Source: Leguminivora glycinivorella (taxonomy: Eukaryota > Arthropoda > Insecta > Lepidoptera > Tortricidae). Taken from it: 64,000 nt of DNA. The stretch covers positions 13,033,706-13,097,705 of the forward strand of contig NC_062992.1 of the NCBI RefSeq assembly GCF_023078275.1, in the 5' to 3' direction. Shown one piece after another: positions 31,373 through 42,890 of this stretch (the stretch's first letter is position 1; each line of letters begins with the position of its first letter). The position numbers were made by a program, and so were the translations under genes. Under the pieces are notes generated by a model. The model had not been told where the DNA came from. It ran no database searches and saw only the letters and a program-made list of their open reading frames with translations.

Positions 31373-33562
31373 TTATAGTTTAATGTTATTTGTTTGTAAA
31401 TATTTAATTAGGATAGAAGTTAAGGTCGAATCCATGTAACAAAGTAGCGAGCTAAAGCATATAGGTCGTGGTACACTTTCGGGCAATACATCGTACAGTG
31501 AGTAGCTACACATTGAACAAGAAAAGAAGATGTGATCCAAGTTACCCTCCTCTTGCCCGCATTGGCATAATGAGTTCGCGCGGACACCAGTCATAGCCAG
31601 AAATAACGGAGTGCATACTTTTCCCAATCGCAACCGGCAAATTGTGGATATAACCCATTTAGGAGAATTACGAAAACGATAGAACCACGGCTTCCGAGTG
31701 ATACGAGGTTGCACACATCCATAGTGCTTGCCCGTCTGCAATTTCGAGATATCCCATTGCTCCTGCCATGTGGCAAACATGTCTGCGAGTGCGCCACTCA
31801 AAAGGTCAGTACTGTAAATTACCGATTTCACTGAACCAATGTCGATAGCTTGCCTTGCCCATGTATCAACCATCTCATTGCCATTAATGCCACAGTGGCT
31901 AGGAATCCAACTCAGAACTATGGTTAGACCCTTTGACTCACACCTGCGAAGTACGGTTTTGATTTCTAAAATCAAAGGGAACTTTATTTTCATTTTAAAT
32001 TGGTTGCCAATAATAGCCTGCAGGCAACTTTTACTATCAGTAAAAATAATAGCTTTACTAATGTTGTGTGTCTCTGCATATTTGACAGCCTCAAGGATAG
32101 CAACTGCTTCGCCTGTAAAAATTGAAGATTGTGGAGGACATTTAAATGGGAGAGCTATATTGTATCGAGGAATCCACACTGCTGCTCCCACGCAACTGGT
32201 CGCATCCATCTTGGAAGCGTCAGTAAACATCGGTAAGTAATTTGACCATTTTTCTAAAAATTTATTGAATTTATTGTTTGCTCCTGGATCATTTTTGAAA
32301 ATGCCTATATCTAATATTACTTTAGGAGTATATATAAGGGTTTCAAATGCTACTTCAAATATGGGATTAGTACCGGATTTATATAAATTGGGGTAGATAT
32401 TAATTAATTTGGAAAAAGATATTACTGTTCTTGGGAAAACTTTAAAAGTCCAATATCTGTTTTCAGTGACCTCCAGCGCCAGCGGCCACAAGCGTGGAAG
32501 CATCAAGTGGCTATAGTATGAGCTGCTCTTGATTAAGAATCTGTCCGCAAGATACTGTCTGCGGAGAGCCAGTGGAGGGTCAACACTTTCTACCTGCATG
32601 CCATTCTTCGGAGAACACCTCATAGCGCCAAGTATAATCCTCAAGCATTTTGCCTGGATGAGGTCTAGTTTGTCAAGGCCATCCTTATTGCAAGGTTCCA
32701 TTAAAAGTGACCCATAATCTATATGACTGCGTATGATGGCATTATATAGTAACTTCTGGCAATAAGGATGAGAACCCCACCACACCCCGGACAGTGCTCG
32801 TAGTATGTTGATATTTTTTTCACATTTACCTATTATGTATTTGTGGTGCAGAGTGCCAGACATTTTATGGTCCAAAATAACACCTAGAAACTTTACAGAC
32901 TCCTTACTCGGAATTCTGACACCGTCATAGTATACATCAGTTGTTGGCATGTTCCTTCTGCGGCTAAATGTAACAGTACAACTCTTTGTCGGAGATAGAG
33001 TAAGCCCATGGTCACCGAGCCAATCCCCAAGGTAACCCAGAGCCGTGTTCAGACTAGCAGTTGCTTTATCCATTGACTTTGCCATCGTATATAAGACAAG
33101 ATCATCAGCGTACTGCAAGATGTTACAGAAGGATAAGACAGATTGTTCTAAGTCATATGTGTATATGTTGTAAAGAAGGGGGCTGAGTACCGATCCTTGA
33201 GGGAGACCTCTCCACAAAGTCCGAGGAGGACAATAGGAGTTGCCTTGTCTAATTTTGATAGACCTGCCCATGAATAGCGAGGTGACAATGTGTACAATCT
33301 TCGCGGGAATGCTCAGTTGTAGCATTTTAGCCCTGAGCACCGGAAGAAGCACATTGTCATATGCAGCAGAGATGTCGAGGAAACATCCCAGCAGATATTC
33401 GTTTTTTGATAAAGTAAGTCTAATATCACTCGTTAAAATGTTTAGGCTATCCATAGTGCTACGCCCCTTTCGGAAACCGAACTGTGTGTCTGCTAATATT
33501 CCATTGTTTTCCACAAACCATTCAAGCCTATTTTTAACCAAGTGTTCTAATATCTTTCCCAT
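31373..33562 (-). CDS. LINE reverse transcriptase and RNase H
   Basis: 729 codons, open from the Met at 33562; the natural ORF starts further upstream in the broken part. RT motifs are FGFRKGRSTMD, FLDISAAYDNV, GLPQGSVLSPLLYNIY and the catalytic LQYADDLVLY. RNase H follows at about residues 440-570 with FTDASK, GEAVAILEA, FTDSKSC and PSHCGINGNEMVD. The C-terminus has a cysteine/histidine cluster (LCQCGQEEGNLDHIFFSC), as in related elements. It copies element RNA at the target site. The RT-RNase H part looks intact, but the upstream frame is broken. Confidence 0.88.
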   Translation of the reverse strand: MGKILEHLVKNRLEWFVENNGILADTQFGFRKGRSTMDSLNILTSDIRLTLSKNEYLLGCFLDISAAYDNVLLPVLRAKMLQLSIPAKIVHIVTSLFMGRSIKIRQGNSYCPPRTLWRGLPQGSVLSPLLYNIYTYDLEQSVLSFCNILQYADDLVLYTMAKSMDKATASLNTALGYLGDWLGDHGLTLSPTKSCTVTFSRRRNMPTTDVYYDGVRIPSKESVKFLGVILDHKMSGTLHHKYIIGKCEKNINILRALSGVWWGSHPYCQKLLYNAIIRSHIDYGSLLMEPCNKDGLDKLDLIQAKCLRIILGAMRCSPKNGMQVESVDPPLALRRQYLADRFLIKSSSYYSHLMLPRLWPLALEVTENRYWTFKVFPRTVISFSKLINIYPNLYKSGTNPIFEVAFETLIYTPKVILDIGIFKNDPGANNKFNKFLEKWSNYLPMFTDASKMDATSCVGAAVWIPRYNIALPFKCPPQSSIFTGEAVAILEAVKYAETHNISKAIIFTDSKSCLQAIIGNQFKMKIKFPLILEIKTVLRRCESKGLTIVLSWIPSHCGINGNEMVDTWARQAIDIGSVKSVIYSTDLLSGALADMFATWQEQWDISKLQTGKHYGCVQPRITRKPWFYRFRNSPKWVISTICRLRLGKVCTPLFLAMTGVRANSLCQCGQEEGNLDHIFFSCSMCSYSLYDVLPESVPRPICFSSLLCYMDSTLTSILIKYLQTNNIKL

Positions 33563-33789
33563 TGTTGCAGAAAGAGCGATTGGTCGATAGGAATTAGCCT
33601 CGTCTGGGTTTTTAGACGGCTTTAGGATAGGAATGACTACCTGGGACTTCCAATCTGCTGGAACCTCTCCTGTGTTAAAGGCATGGTTTATGATGCCAAG
33701 CAGATATTCCTGTCCGGGAGTATTTAGCTTAGACAGGAAACAATATGGAATCCCATCCTCTCCAGGTGAAGTATTCCTTAAACCATTAA

Positions 33790-34483
33790 TTACCAGGTTA
33801 AGCTCTGAAAATGAGAAGGGCTGGTCGAGAGAACAGGAGGAACGTGGCAGCGGGGGGATATCAAACAGGACGCCTCAGGGACAGTTGGCGGGGCAAGCCT
33901 ATCTGCGAATTCTGCCATCCAGGGGGAATCTATTGTTGGTTTAGATTCTTGATTAAATGAACCCCTAAATCTCTTAATATTTCGCCATACAAGAGATGGA
34001 GGGGTTCTAGGAGATAGGCTCTCGCAGAACCCCTTCCAGCCCCTCTTTTTAGCCTTTGCTAAGAAACGTTTTGTATGAGCCGAAACTTTTTTAAAAGTAA
34101 TGTAATCGTCCAAATTACCGGATTCATTGAAGAGGCGCTCCGCATCGTTTCTTTTTTGATGGCAGTCGTGCAATCTGCGTTCCACCATGGGGGGAAGGAA
34201 TTTTAACCCTGGCAGGCTTCTTTTTCGGGATAAATTTGTCGGCAGCTTCCAAAATGATATTTTTGAAGTACGTATACTTTCCCTCTTGGTCCATCTCAGT
34301 GGGGTTCCTCTCTTTGATACTCTCTTCGACAAAAAAAGCATAATTGGGCCAGTCTGCTGACTGTATTTTGTATTTCAGCAGCGGCTCTGGCGGTGGTGAA
34401 GGGAGGATCGACGTTGGTTTAGTGATAATTATCGGAAAATGATCACTACCATATGATTGGCGCAAAACCCTCCACGATAACAA
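33790..34483 (-). pseudogene. LINE endonuclease end and linker, frameshifted
   Basis: Two overlapping minus-strand frames (34483-34124 and 34341-33790) form the upstream part of the LINE ORF. The first contains YGSDHFPI, the last motif of apurinic-type endonucleases. The second has a basic linker (KRFLAKAKKRGWKGFC, WRNIKRF). At least two frame breaks separate them from the RT frame. Confidence 0.7.
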
Positions 34484-34549
34484 GGACGATAGGTTCGGCG
34501 AACATACAGTCAGATCCAGAACATTGCTATTGGTTATTGGCTATTGGTT

Positions 34550-34765
34550 TCATGGTTTGACAGTCTTGACTTGACACTGACAGCGATCAGGATCACATAA
34601 GCATAGCGGAGACTGGCGGAGACAAAGAGTACGTTTAGAACAAGTAGAATATTTGTAACAGACGGGAGTTTGCATATGGTCTGGTCCGAGACCAGTTCGA
34701 CAGGCCGATAGTCCACTATCATCAAAGACCTTTACAGGGGACAGCTCAATCACATTTTTTGCCAT
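34550..34765 (-). other. Small cysteine-rich open frame, function unknown
   Basis: 71 codons with nine cysteines, starting MAKNVIELSPVKVFDDSG and ending immediately at the LINE target duplication. No family is recognised. No splice or poly(A) support is visible and the surroundings are repeat-like, so it may be chance or an element remnant. Confidence 0.2.
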
Positions 34766-34767
34766 AC

Positions 34768-35020
34768 GAAATTAAACCTTATTACTGAAACAGAAAGTCG
34801 ATCGTATCAGACTAGCGAAAACGGTCCACATGAGAGGGCATTGTTTGGGCTGGTGTCCCTCTCGCACGTGTTGCCAGTGTTAATGAGGTTCCCATATTAG
34901 TAGTATTTTTATCTGTATATTACCTGACTTTATAACTTCTTATTTTATTTTAATGTTATATTCTAACTAGGGTTTCAATATATTTCAAAAAATTTGAAAA
35001 TAATTATAATGTAATGGTCC
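34768..35020. other. Spacer with a repeat shared with 50660-50735
   Basis: GGGCTGGTGTCCCTCTCGCA and neighbouring bases at 34820-34880 match the complement of 50675-50735. The rest is AT-rich. The two copies flank the foldback and Gypsy insertions in opposite orientation. Confidence 0.5.
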
Positions 35021-36540
35021 AAGAGCTGGCAGGATTTTGGAGTAGGTCCTTGAGGCAACCTGGAAAGGTGCTCAGATGCTTCTCTGATCATAGCCAACAT
35101 CAGGTCTGCAAGTCTGGCAGCTGGGGAGCGGGGCTTTATCGAGCTATGAATTTTTAAAGATTTAATTTTTTGAGGCCCAAAAAAGGTGTTTGAGGCAACC
35201 TGGAATTATTAAAAAGTGAAAATAGAGTTCCTCAGAAGTCGCATAGTATTTATGCCAGATCATTTGGCCGGGTCCTTCACCGTGCCAGAACGGTACAAAG
35301 TGGTAAAAAAAAAAATTCCAAAAAAGGTTCTTGAGGCAGTCTGTCATTTTTACCAGTGAAAGATGAGGGTCTAAATAGCCATGGAAAAATAATGCCATGA
35401 CATGAGGTGGGGTCCGTACCCTGCCATTCGATCTTGAAAGTCAATTTTTTAGTTTTTCGTAAATAACTCGTAAACGGTGGCCCACAGCAAAAAAATATGT
35501 TAAACAGAAAATATCTACATAAAATTTCCTACAAGAAAGGTTATGTACGTTTTTTCGATAGGATCAATATATAAATGGATAATTTAGTACGAAAGTTTTT
35601 TTAATCGATTACATGCTCCGTTTTTCGTCAATACCTCGTAAACGGTGGCCCACAGCAAAAAATTATGTTAAACAGAAAATATCTACATAAAATTTCCTAT
35701 AAGAAAGGTTATATAACTTTTTTCGCTAGGATCAATTTTTTAGTTGGAAAGAATTTTTAAATAGATATTTGGGCCGTTTTTTGTTGATAACTCAAAAACA
35801 GTGGCTCACAGCCAAAAATAATGTTAGACAGAATTAATCTACATAATATTTCCTACAAGAAAGGTTCTATACGTTTTTTCGCTAGAATCAATATTTTAGT
35901 TGGAAAGTATTTTTAAATACATTTCATGGGCAGTTTTTTGTTAATAACTCGAATTCGGTGGCTCACAGCCAAAAATAATGTTAAACAGAATTAATCTACA
36001 TAATATTTCCCACAAGAAAGGTTCTATAACATTTTTCGCTAGAATCAATATTTTAGTTGGAAAGTATTTTTAAATAGATTACATGGGCCGTTTTTTGTTA
36101 ATAACTCGAAATCGGTGGCTCACAGCCAAAACTAATGTTACACAAAATTAATCTACATAATATTTCCTACAAGAAGGGTTCTATAACATTTTTCGCTAGA
36201 ATCAATATTTTAGTTGGAAATTATTTTTAAATAGATTTCATGGGCAGTTTTTTGTTAATAACTCGAAATCAGTGGCTCACAGCCAAAACTAATGTTACAC
36301 AGAATTAATCTTCATAATATTTCCTACAAGAAAGGTTCTGTAATATTTTTCGCTAGGATCAATTTTTTAGTTGGAAAGTATTTTTAAATAGATATTTGAG
36401 CCGTTTTTTGTTGATAACTCAAAAACGGTGGCTCACAGCCAAAAATAATGTTAGACAGAATTAATCTACATAATATTTTCTACAAGAAAGGTTCTATAAG
36501 ATTTTTCGCTAGGATCAATATTTTAGTTATACAATACTTT

Positions 36541-37036
36541 TAGCCCCAAAGCGTTAAAAAGGGAATGTACAAGTTTCTAATGGGGTGGCAACGCGCATGT
36601 GACACTGTTTGAGTTGCAGGCGTCAATAGGTTACGGTGACCGCTTTACATCAGGCGGGCCGTATGCTTGTTTGCCACCGACGTAGTATATAAAAAAAAAT
36701 CGTGAATATTTATACTGTTTATCGTCCCATACAACATTTTAATTTCGCGCCATTTTCTATAAATTTATCCTTAGTTTCAAAATCATTGAACATAGTATGA
36801 CGTTGGTAAGAGAGACCGGCCCCCTAGTAAATCAAGGTCGCGGTATAAAAACAAGGTTTTCCTAGCCGATTAGACATTACACGCGATTTATAAACTAACT
36901 AGATTTTCCTGACAGTGCAATAATTAAAAACAAGCAATAGTTATTTGTTATACAAGGGAGCAAAGTTGTATTTTAACCGAGTGTGGAATTGCAACACGAA
37001 CTAGCGAATGGATTCTAGGGTTAAAATAAAAGAGTC
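36541..37036. repeat. Insertion inside the left arm of foldback 2
   Basis: It interrupts the 157-bp array. It begins with the family also seen in the intron of gene A (GCGCATGTGACAC, GGTTACGGTGACCGCTTTAC, CGTAGTATATAAAA). It continues with a second repeat (AATTGCAACACGAACTAGCG). The array resumes at about 37037. Confidence 0.6.
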
Positions 37037-37424
37037 GATATTTCCTACAAGAAAGGTTCTATAAGATTTTTCGCTAGGATCAATATTTTAGTTGGAAAGT
37101 ATTTTTAAATAGATTTCATGGGCAGTTTTTTGTTAATAACTCGAAATCGGTGGCTCACAGCCAAAAATAATGTTATACAGAATTAATCTAAATAATATTT
37201 CCTACAAGAAAGGTTCTATAACATTTTTCGCTAGAATCAATATTTTAGTTGGAAAGTATTTTTGAATAGATTTCATGGGCCGTTTTTTGTTAATAACTCG
37301 AAATCGGTGGCTCACAGCCAAAACTAATGTTTCACAGAATTAATCTTCATAATATTTCCTACAAGAAAGGTTCTTTAATATTTTTCGCTAGGATCAATAT
37401 TTTAGTTGGAAAGTATTTTTCCAA

Positions 37425-38380
37425 CTTCCCGGACCGCCGGCGAGTCCATCAGGGACGCTCCGGGCCTTAGGCCCTACGCGGAGCTCGGCCTTCGGCCTTC
37501 GCTCGGCTCCGAAGCTCTACCGTTGGGCCTTCGGCCCGCCGGTTACGCTTGTTTAAGACACTTTTGTAAGGAAATTGTATGGGAGCACTTTATGCCCCCA
37601 GTGAAATTACTTTGATTTGGCCCGGGTGGGAGCCTAAAGGTGAGCCCCGTTCCTGCGGCCCTCCGCGGGGTCGGCCTTCGGCCTCCCACCCTGAAGCTCG
37701 CCCTTTGGGCTCGCGAAAATACTTGAAAAAATTATTTTGCCATAACGGCGGCCATCTTGGATTTTCGAAAACATTTTTTTGACATTTGTATTCTAAGGGC
37801 CCATACCTCTCCGCATGCAAAATTTCAGCGCGCTCGGACCAACTTGAAAAAAAAAGTCGGCCATTTTGAATTTTTTTGATGCAACTTTTTTCTACTCGGG
37901 CTCCTGTATGACATTTGATCGAGCACCCCCCGGCTATCTCTTACGGTTTAAAAGTTGCCATACAAAAAAAGTGGAATTTTTTTTCCCATTTGTAGCATTT
38001 TTCAAATTTTTTTTATATCATTCTAATCTAGACCCTAGAGAGATTCTATGACCAAAATTTGAGCACTCTAGGATAAACTTGAAAAATCGACAAAAAACAA
38101 GTCGGCCATTTTGAAAAAAAAATGGCGGCCTCAAAAACTGCCCAGGGTCCTCTATGACATTTGGGCGAGCACCCCCAATATCTCCCCCCGTTTAGCCAGG
38201 CCGTCCAACATTTTTTGACCCAAGAGTCGCAGACCAGATTCCATATTTTTCCCACACGTCTCCCCGCTCCCTCTATACAAAGACACTTCGACCTTCGAAA
38301 TCGGTTTAGCCGTTCTCCAGATATAGGGAGAGGTTAGAAATCAGTGGGGTTGCAGCTATATATAAGACCGTATGCCTGTT
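37425..38380. repeat. Centre of foldback 2: GC-rich and CGGCCATTTTGAA repeats
   Basis: 37425-37560 is rich in GGCCTTCGGCC and matches 21930-22090. 37570-38350 has repeated AAGTCGGCCATTTTGAA and CTATGACATTTG(A/G) strings. No open frame with a domain. The end (GTATGCCTGTTTGCCAC) is the same family as at 36650 and is split by the next element. Confidence 0.55.
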
Positions 38381-38386
38381 TGCCAC

Positions 38387-40095
38387 TAGGGTTTGCAAAA
38401 ACCGGTTAACTTTAAAAACCGGTTAATAACCGAACCTATACCTTCAAAACCGGTTAACCGGTTTTTAACCGGTTTTGCGGATTTTTAGTAAATTACCGTA
38501 CTACGCAATAATATTACCATTACCTTCAAGAATTCTGTTGTTTATGATATCGTAGCAGGTATTACTTGCACGATGAAGATATTGAACATCGTTTTTATCC
38601 AGCTTTTGGAAATTTTGTAAAATGCAGAAATTGCCATAAAGGACTTGAGTGCCAATAGTGTATATGGCGCTTAAAACTGTCGTGACTTTACTGTGTTTGT
38701 TGTACTGCGTTTTCTAAGCATGTCGCGGAGGTCTATAGCTCCCAGAGACACTAGTAATACAAGGAATTAACGTAAGAAAACTAAGATCTTCATTTTCCCT
38801 TTATTTTAAATATATAATTTGAAATATACAGTAGAGTCCGGTTATAACGACGCCCAAGGGACCGCTGATATTACATCGTACCAAAGAGGATCGAGTATTA
38901 TAGAGAGTTACTGTCAAAGTAAAATGTGTAATCACAGATAATGCATAGATTGCCATTTCTGGACCCAAGCTTAAAACTTTTGAACCTCAGTTTTGACAAT
39001 TTGGCCCATATTGTTAGCTTGATATGTGTTAAAATGTCAAATATTAATATTAGCACTATCTAGCCGAGCGTTCCCCAAAGGTGTAACGCCATCTAGGCCA
39101 CCGTACCTTTTTCTCTAGGGCTTTGAGGTACGTTGTTTTCTTAGACTTTATCCGTCTATACGGAGTTTCATATGTCTTTGGTCGTACTAACTGGACGCCG
39201 TACAAAACGAGTTTCATTTCGGTTTAAAGATATGTCATTTTTTAGTATGCGTGCTTGTTCATCACCGGCAAATTACTGTCGTATATCGTAATAATAAATA
39301 GTCGCATTCCTTGAACCTCGATTTACGTAATTAATATGACAATTGATTTTTTTATTAAGTAAAACTATAGTTTATACGCAATCGAAAAATAAAAAGTGGG
39401 TTCTGTTTAGCTTATAGATTAGATCCGAGGCGAACCAATTGTCACATGGCCACAATCTCATCTCGCTACTTGTAGGCAAGACAGGGGGCCATGCTTGGGG
39501 CGGAAATAGCTTTGTTTCCTCAATTTACTAGTAAGAACGTTGTCACTCGTCGTTGTAACCGGACTTGACGGACGGATTTTGCGTAAAATTACGTCGTAAA
39601 ATGCGGTTGGTCGTTAAAACCGGAGTCGTAATTAACGGATGTACTTTCATAATATCACATATGAAAACCAAAAAAATACCTGTGCTTCCGTTAGTCGGTT
39701 ATTGTAAGCGGTTGGACGTTAGGTATATGCTGAGTCGTAATACTAACCGGACTCTACTGTATAAAATGTATATTTGAATGGACTCGGGACTATTGTTTAA
39801 TCTTCACGTTTAGTTAGATTATAAAATCATGATTATACTGTGACTTCTTTAAGAAATTCAGTGCAGGTGCGTAATGTTGTCAATGAAAAGTGATAAATAA
39901 ATCTTTATTGTTACAAAACATTGAATAATTACGTACTTTTGACCCTTTTTTATGCCTAATTTGGTAATTTTGGGATATAAATATAGTTTCGGTTATTAAC
40001 CGGTTAGAGACTATGAAAACCGGTTTTTAACCGAGGCTAAAAAGTCTCGGTTAACCGGTTTTTCGGTTAACCGGTTAACCGGTTTGCATACCCTA
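38387..40095. mobile_element. hAT-type non-autonomous element with AACCGGTT-rich ends
   Basis: TAGGGTTTGCAAA starts it and TTTGCATACCCTA ends it. An exact 8-bp duplication, TTTGCCAC, flanks it (38379-38386 and 40096-40103). Subterminal regions are packed with AACCGGTTAA-type repeats, possible transposase-binding sites. It contains a nested pogo-like element and no coding region. Confidence 0.9.
38829..39759. mobile_element. pogo/Tigger-like non-autonomous element nested in the hAT element
   Basis: The ends CAGTAGAGTCCGGTTA and its complement are flanked by TA on both sides (38827-38828 and 39760-39761). Size is 931 bp. A short frame at 39565-39777 has no transposase motif. TA targets and CAGT-type ends fit the Tc1-pogo group. 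Confidence 0.8.
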
Positions 40096-40103
40096 TTTGC
40101 CAC

Positions 40104-40892
40104 CCACGGGATCAAGGTTTGTTAAGTCGCAGTATACAGCATTTCTCGGAACTATCTAGCTACTTACGAAAGCAAGGAGCGCCGGACGATCGAACGCAAG
40201 TCCGTTGTCTACGACCTACGAGCGCTCGGCGCAGACTGAGCGGGCCCGTATCAACACAGTGTATTTTATTCGAATTTTAGGTGCTTTAAAAAAATGTCTG
40301 TCGACAGAAAGGTATGTCCTATATGTATAATTTTTTTCTTATATGTCAACAAGAAGTTCTAGTTTAGGATAATATTATTTAAGAGTTACAATACATGCAG
40401 GAATCCCAGGAAAAATACATAATGTAAACCTCTTTTTATCGAAAAAATGGGGAAGATACGGAAGGTTATTTATTAAATCCACCATTTCAAATAAATCTTA
40501 AAATGTCAAACTATGATTACCTCGTACAGCACGGGGAGCATGGTCGCGCGATAGACGATAAAATAGCAGGCCGTCCCTATCGCACTATTTGTAAGTGCGA
40601 TATCCGGACGGCCTGATATTTTATCGTCTATCGCGCGACCATGCTTCCCGTGCTGGATATAACAAATAGGATTGTGATCATTTATTACCCCAAATAACAT
40701 ATTTAACAGCACAATCACGATTCTAAACGAGTGATCCCACTACGAAATTTGAAAACGTCTACCGAAAAAACTGATTTGTTTTAAGTATAAAAAGACATAT
40801 TTTAAAATATTATATTATGATTAACTAGCTTAAGATATGTTCTTTTAGGAACATTATCAGTTTTTTAATAATCACTTAAGTATAGTTTCTAT
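40104..40892. repeat. Spacer with a 129-bp perfect-ended palindromic MITE
   Basis: At 40527-40655 CAGCACGGG.AGCATGGTCG (and a further stretch to CAGGCCGTCC) is mirrored by its complement, leaving a short centre. No convincing target duplication. 40280-40320 has ATGTCTGTCGACAGAAAG before a donor-like GTATGT, too short to call an exon. Confidence 0.6.
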
Positions 40893-41417
40893 TAGGGATG
40901 TACCGACTATTGATTTGGCCGACTAGGCCGACTACCGACTAGTCGGCGCTTGGGTGGCCGATTAGTCGGCTAGTCGGCCGGAGCATAATTTTCGACTAAA
41001 TTCATCAGAAATTTAGAATTATGTTTGTTGTCCTTCGTTCGCGCTTTAAATTTTTTTTACTAGTTAATTTTTGGCTCTAGGAGAATATTTATACATTTTC
41101 CATTTCTAACAACCGGTTTGGCTTAGTGGGTAGGTTAGTGATCCTGCCTATGACACCCGGTAGCCCTAGGTAGGACATTTATTTTTTTGATGATAAGTAA
41201 CCAGATATTTGTGCTTTTGACTAACCAAGGTATAACGAAACGGTACATAATACAATTATATCAGCTGTTAATTTATTTTTGTACTATTTTTCTATGACTT
41301 ATAAAGTGCCGACTAATCGGCCTGTTTTGCCGACTAGTCGCCGACTAATCGCCGACTACAAATGTGGCCGGATAGTCGGCTTTCCCGACTAGTCGGCGAC
41401 TAGTCGGTACATCCCTA
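40893..41417. mobile_element. hAT-type MITE with GACTAGTCGGC repeats
   Basis: TAGGGATGTACCGACTA...CGGTACATCCCTA is flanked by an exact 8-bp duplication, GTTTCTAT (40885-40892 and 41418-41425). Both ends hold arrays of CGACTAGTCGG. The middle (41112-41220) carries a degraded SINE-like piece (GGTTTGGCTTAGTGGGTAGG). Confidence 0.9.
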
Positions 41418-41469
41418 GTTTCTATATAGTTTTGAATGAAAAATGTTACATTTTGCAAAAAACGCTCTT

Positions 41470-42890
41470 CTTTAGGAATAAGGCCTCTTAACCTTGGTTG
41501 ATTCCGTTTCGCGCTACTTAGATAGAGGGATGCAGGTGGACGTGCTGTACTTTGATTTAAAAAAAGCCTTTGATCGCGTAGATAACGACGTACTCTTAAG
41601 CAAATTATGCAGCATTGGTTTCTCGCCTAAACTGTTTTGCCTTTTTGCTAGTTATCTACGTGATAGACGGCAATATGTGCAGCACGGATGCTATGTGTCG
41701 AGTGCCTACCCCACCCGTTCCGGGGTCAGTCAGGGCTCTATTCTGGATCCTCTGCTCTTTGGTGTTATGGTCAATGATCTGGCCTTGGTGCCTAAGCATG
41801 CGCAATGCCTACTCTATGCTGACGACCTGAAACTAATTTACAGGGTCCAGGAAGATTCTGACTTACAATCTTTACAAAGTGATATTGATCGGGTTTATGA
41901 ATTGAGTCTTGTAAACAAACTTCTGAAACTTCAGTTCAATGTTGACAACTGTGCGGTTATTACTTTTTGTAAAGCGCGTAGTCCCCTGTGTAGGCAGTAT
42001 CTCCTGGGGTGGAAACCCATCGCCCGTGTCACATTGATACGGGACTTGGGGGTTGTTTTAGATTCCCACCTTAACTTTCATGAGCACATAACAATGCTTG
42101 CTGCAGACTGTTACCGCAGGCTTGGGTTTGTTGTCCGCAACGCCAAAGAATTTGACAATCCCAGGGACATAAAGCTTCTTTATACTGCCCTCATGAGAAG
42201 TAAGCTTGAGACAGCCTCAGCCGTTTGGAATCCCCATGAAGCGCCCTACATCCTGCTGCTCGAAAAGGTCCAAAAAAACATTTTTGCGTTTCTTTTATAA
42301 AAAAATGTACGGGTATTACCAATTCTTGTACCCAACAAAATTCCTTTTGGGGACGTTGGGTTTCTTCTCGTTAGAAGTTAGGCGTAATGTCGTGCTGATG
42401 TCTGTTGCATGTGGTATTTTGAAGGGGGAGTCAGATTGCCCGGTTTTAGTATCCCAGCTGGTCCGTCTATTTGTTCCCTCTGTGACGAAATATGCTTTTC
42501 GTGATGCCTACATTCACGAAAAGCATATTACCCCTACTGGCGGTGCCGGCCGCTCGAACCGTGTTTTGCCGCAAGTAACCGCTAGTTCGTGCACTGCAAA
42601 TAGTGAATGAGTTTTTAGACGTGGCACCTAATGTTGATATTCTTGCGAGCAGATGGGCGTTTATACGTGACGAATGCATGAGGTTTTGTGTGGGATTGGA
42701 TGCTAGGCCTTCATCTGTTATTTATTAGTTATGTTATGGTATGTAATGTTTTGATTTTGCTGTTTATTTAATATTTAATTTTGTGTTACTTGTTGTAATG
42801 TTTATTTAAAATTCACGGTGCTTTAGTTTTGTATACTGTCATACTGTGTAATTTTCTTTGTGTAAATAAATAAATAAATCTATTTAAATA
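41470..42890 (+). mobile_element. 5'-truncated LINE with AAATA-type tail
   Basis: Contains RT coding sequence (41494-42300), a frameshifted C-terminal part (to about 42720) and a 3' UTR ending in repeated AAATA at 42865-42885. It lies at the inner edge of the right arm of foldback 2. Confidence 0.8.
41494..42300 (+). pseudogene. LINE reverse transcriptase fragment
   Basis: RT motifs: VLYFDLKKAFDRVDND, SGVSQGSILDPLLFGVMVND and the catalytic LLYADDLKLIY, then LGVVLDSHLNF and the thumb region. N-terminal endonuclease is lost. The frame stops at 42300 in an A run, and the C-terminal part (FYKKMYGYYQFLYPTKFLLG) continues in another frame (to about 42440). A dead copy of a jockey/CR1-type element. 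Confidence 0.8.

Larger units (their letters stand above)
30988..34537 (-). mobile_element. 5'-truncated LINE with RNase H, poly(A) tail and target duplication
   Basis: The element runs on the minus strand from 34537 to a long T run (poly(A) complement) at 30988-31008. A 13-bp duplication, TGGCTATTGGTTT, flanks it at 30975-30987 and 34538-34550. It contains the end of an apurinic-type endonuclease, RT, and RNase H. The 5' part is missing, as usual for target-primed insertion. Presence of RNase H places it in the I/Loa-like part of the LINE tree, by motif only. Confidence 0.85.
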
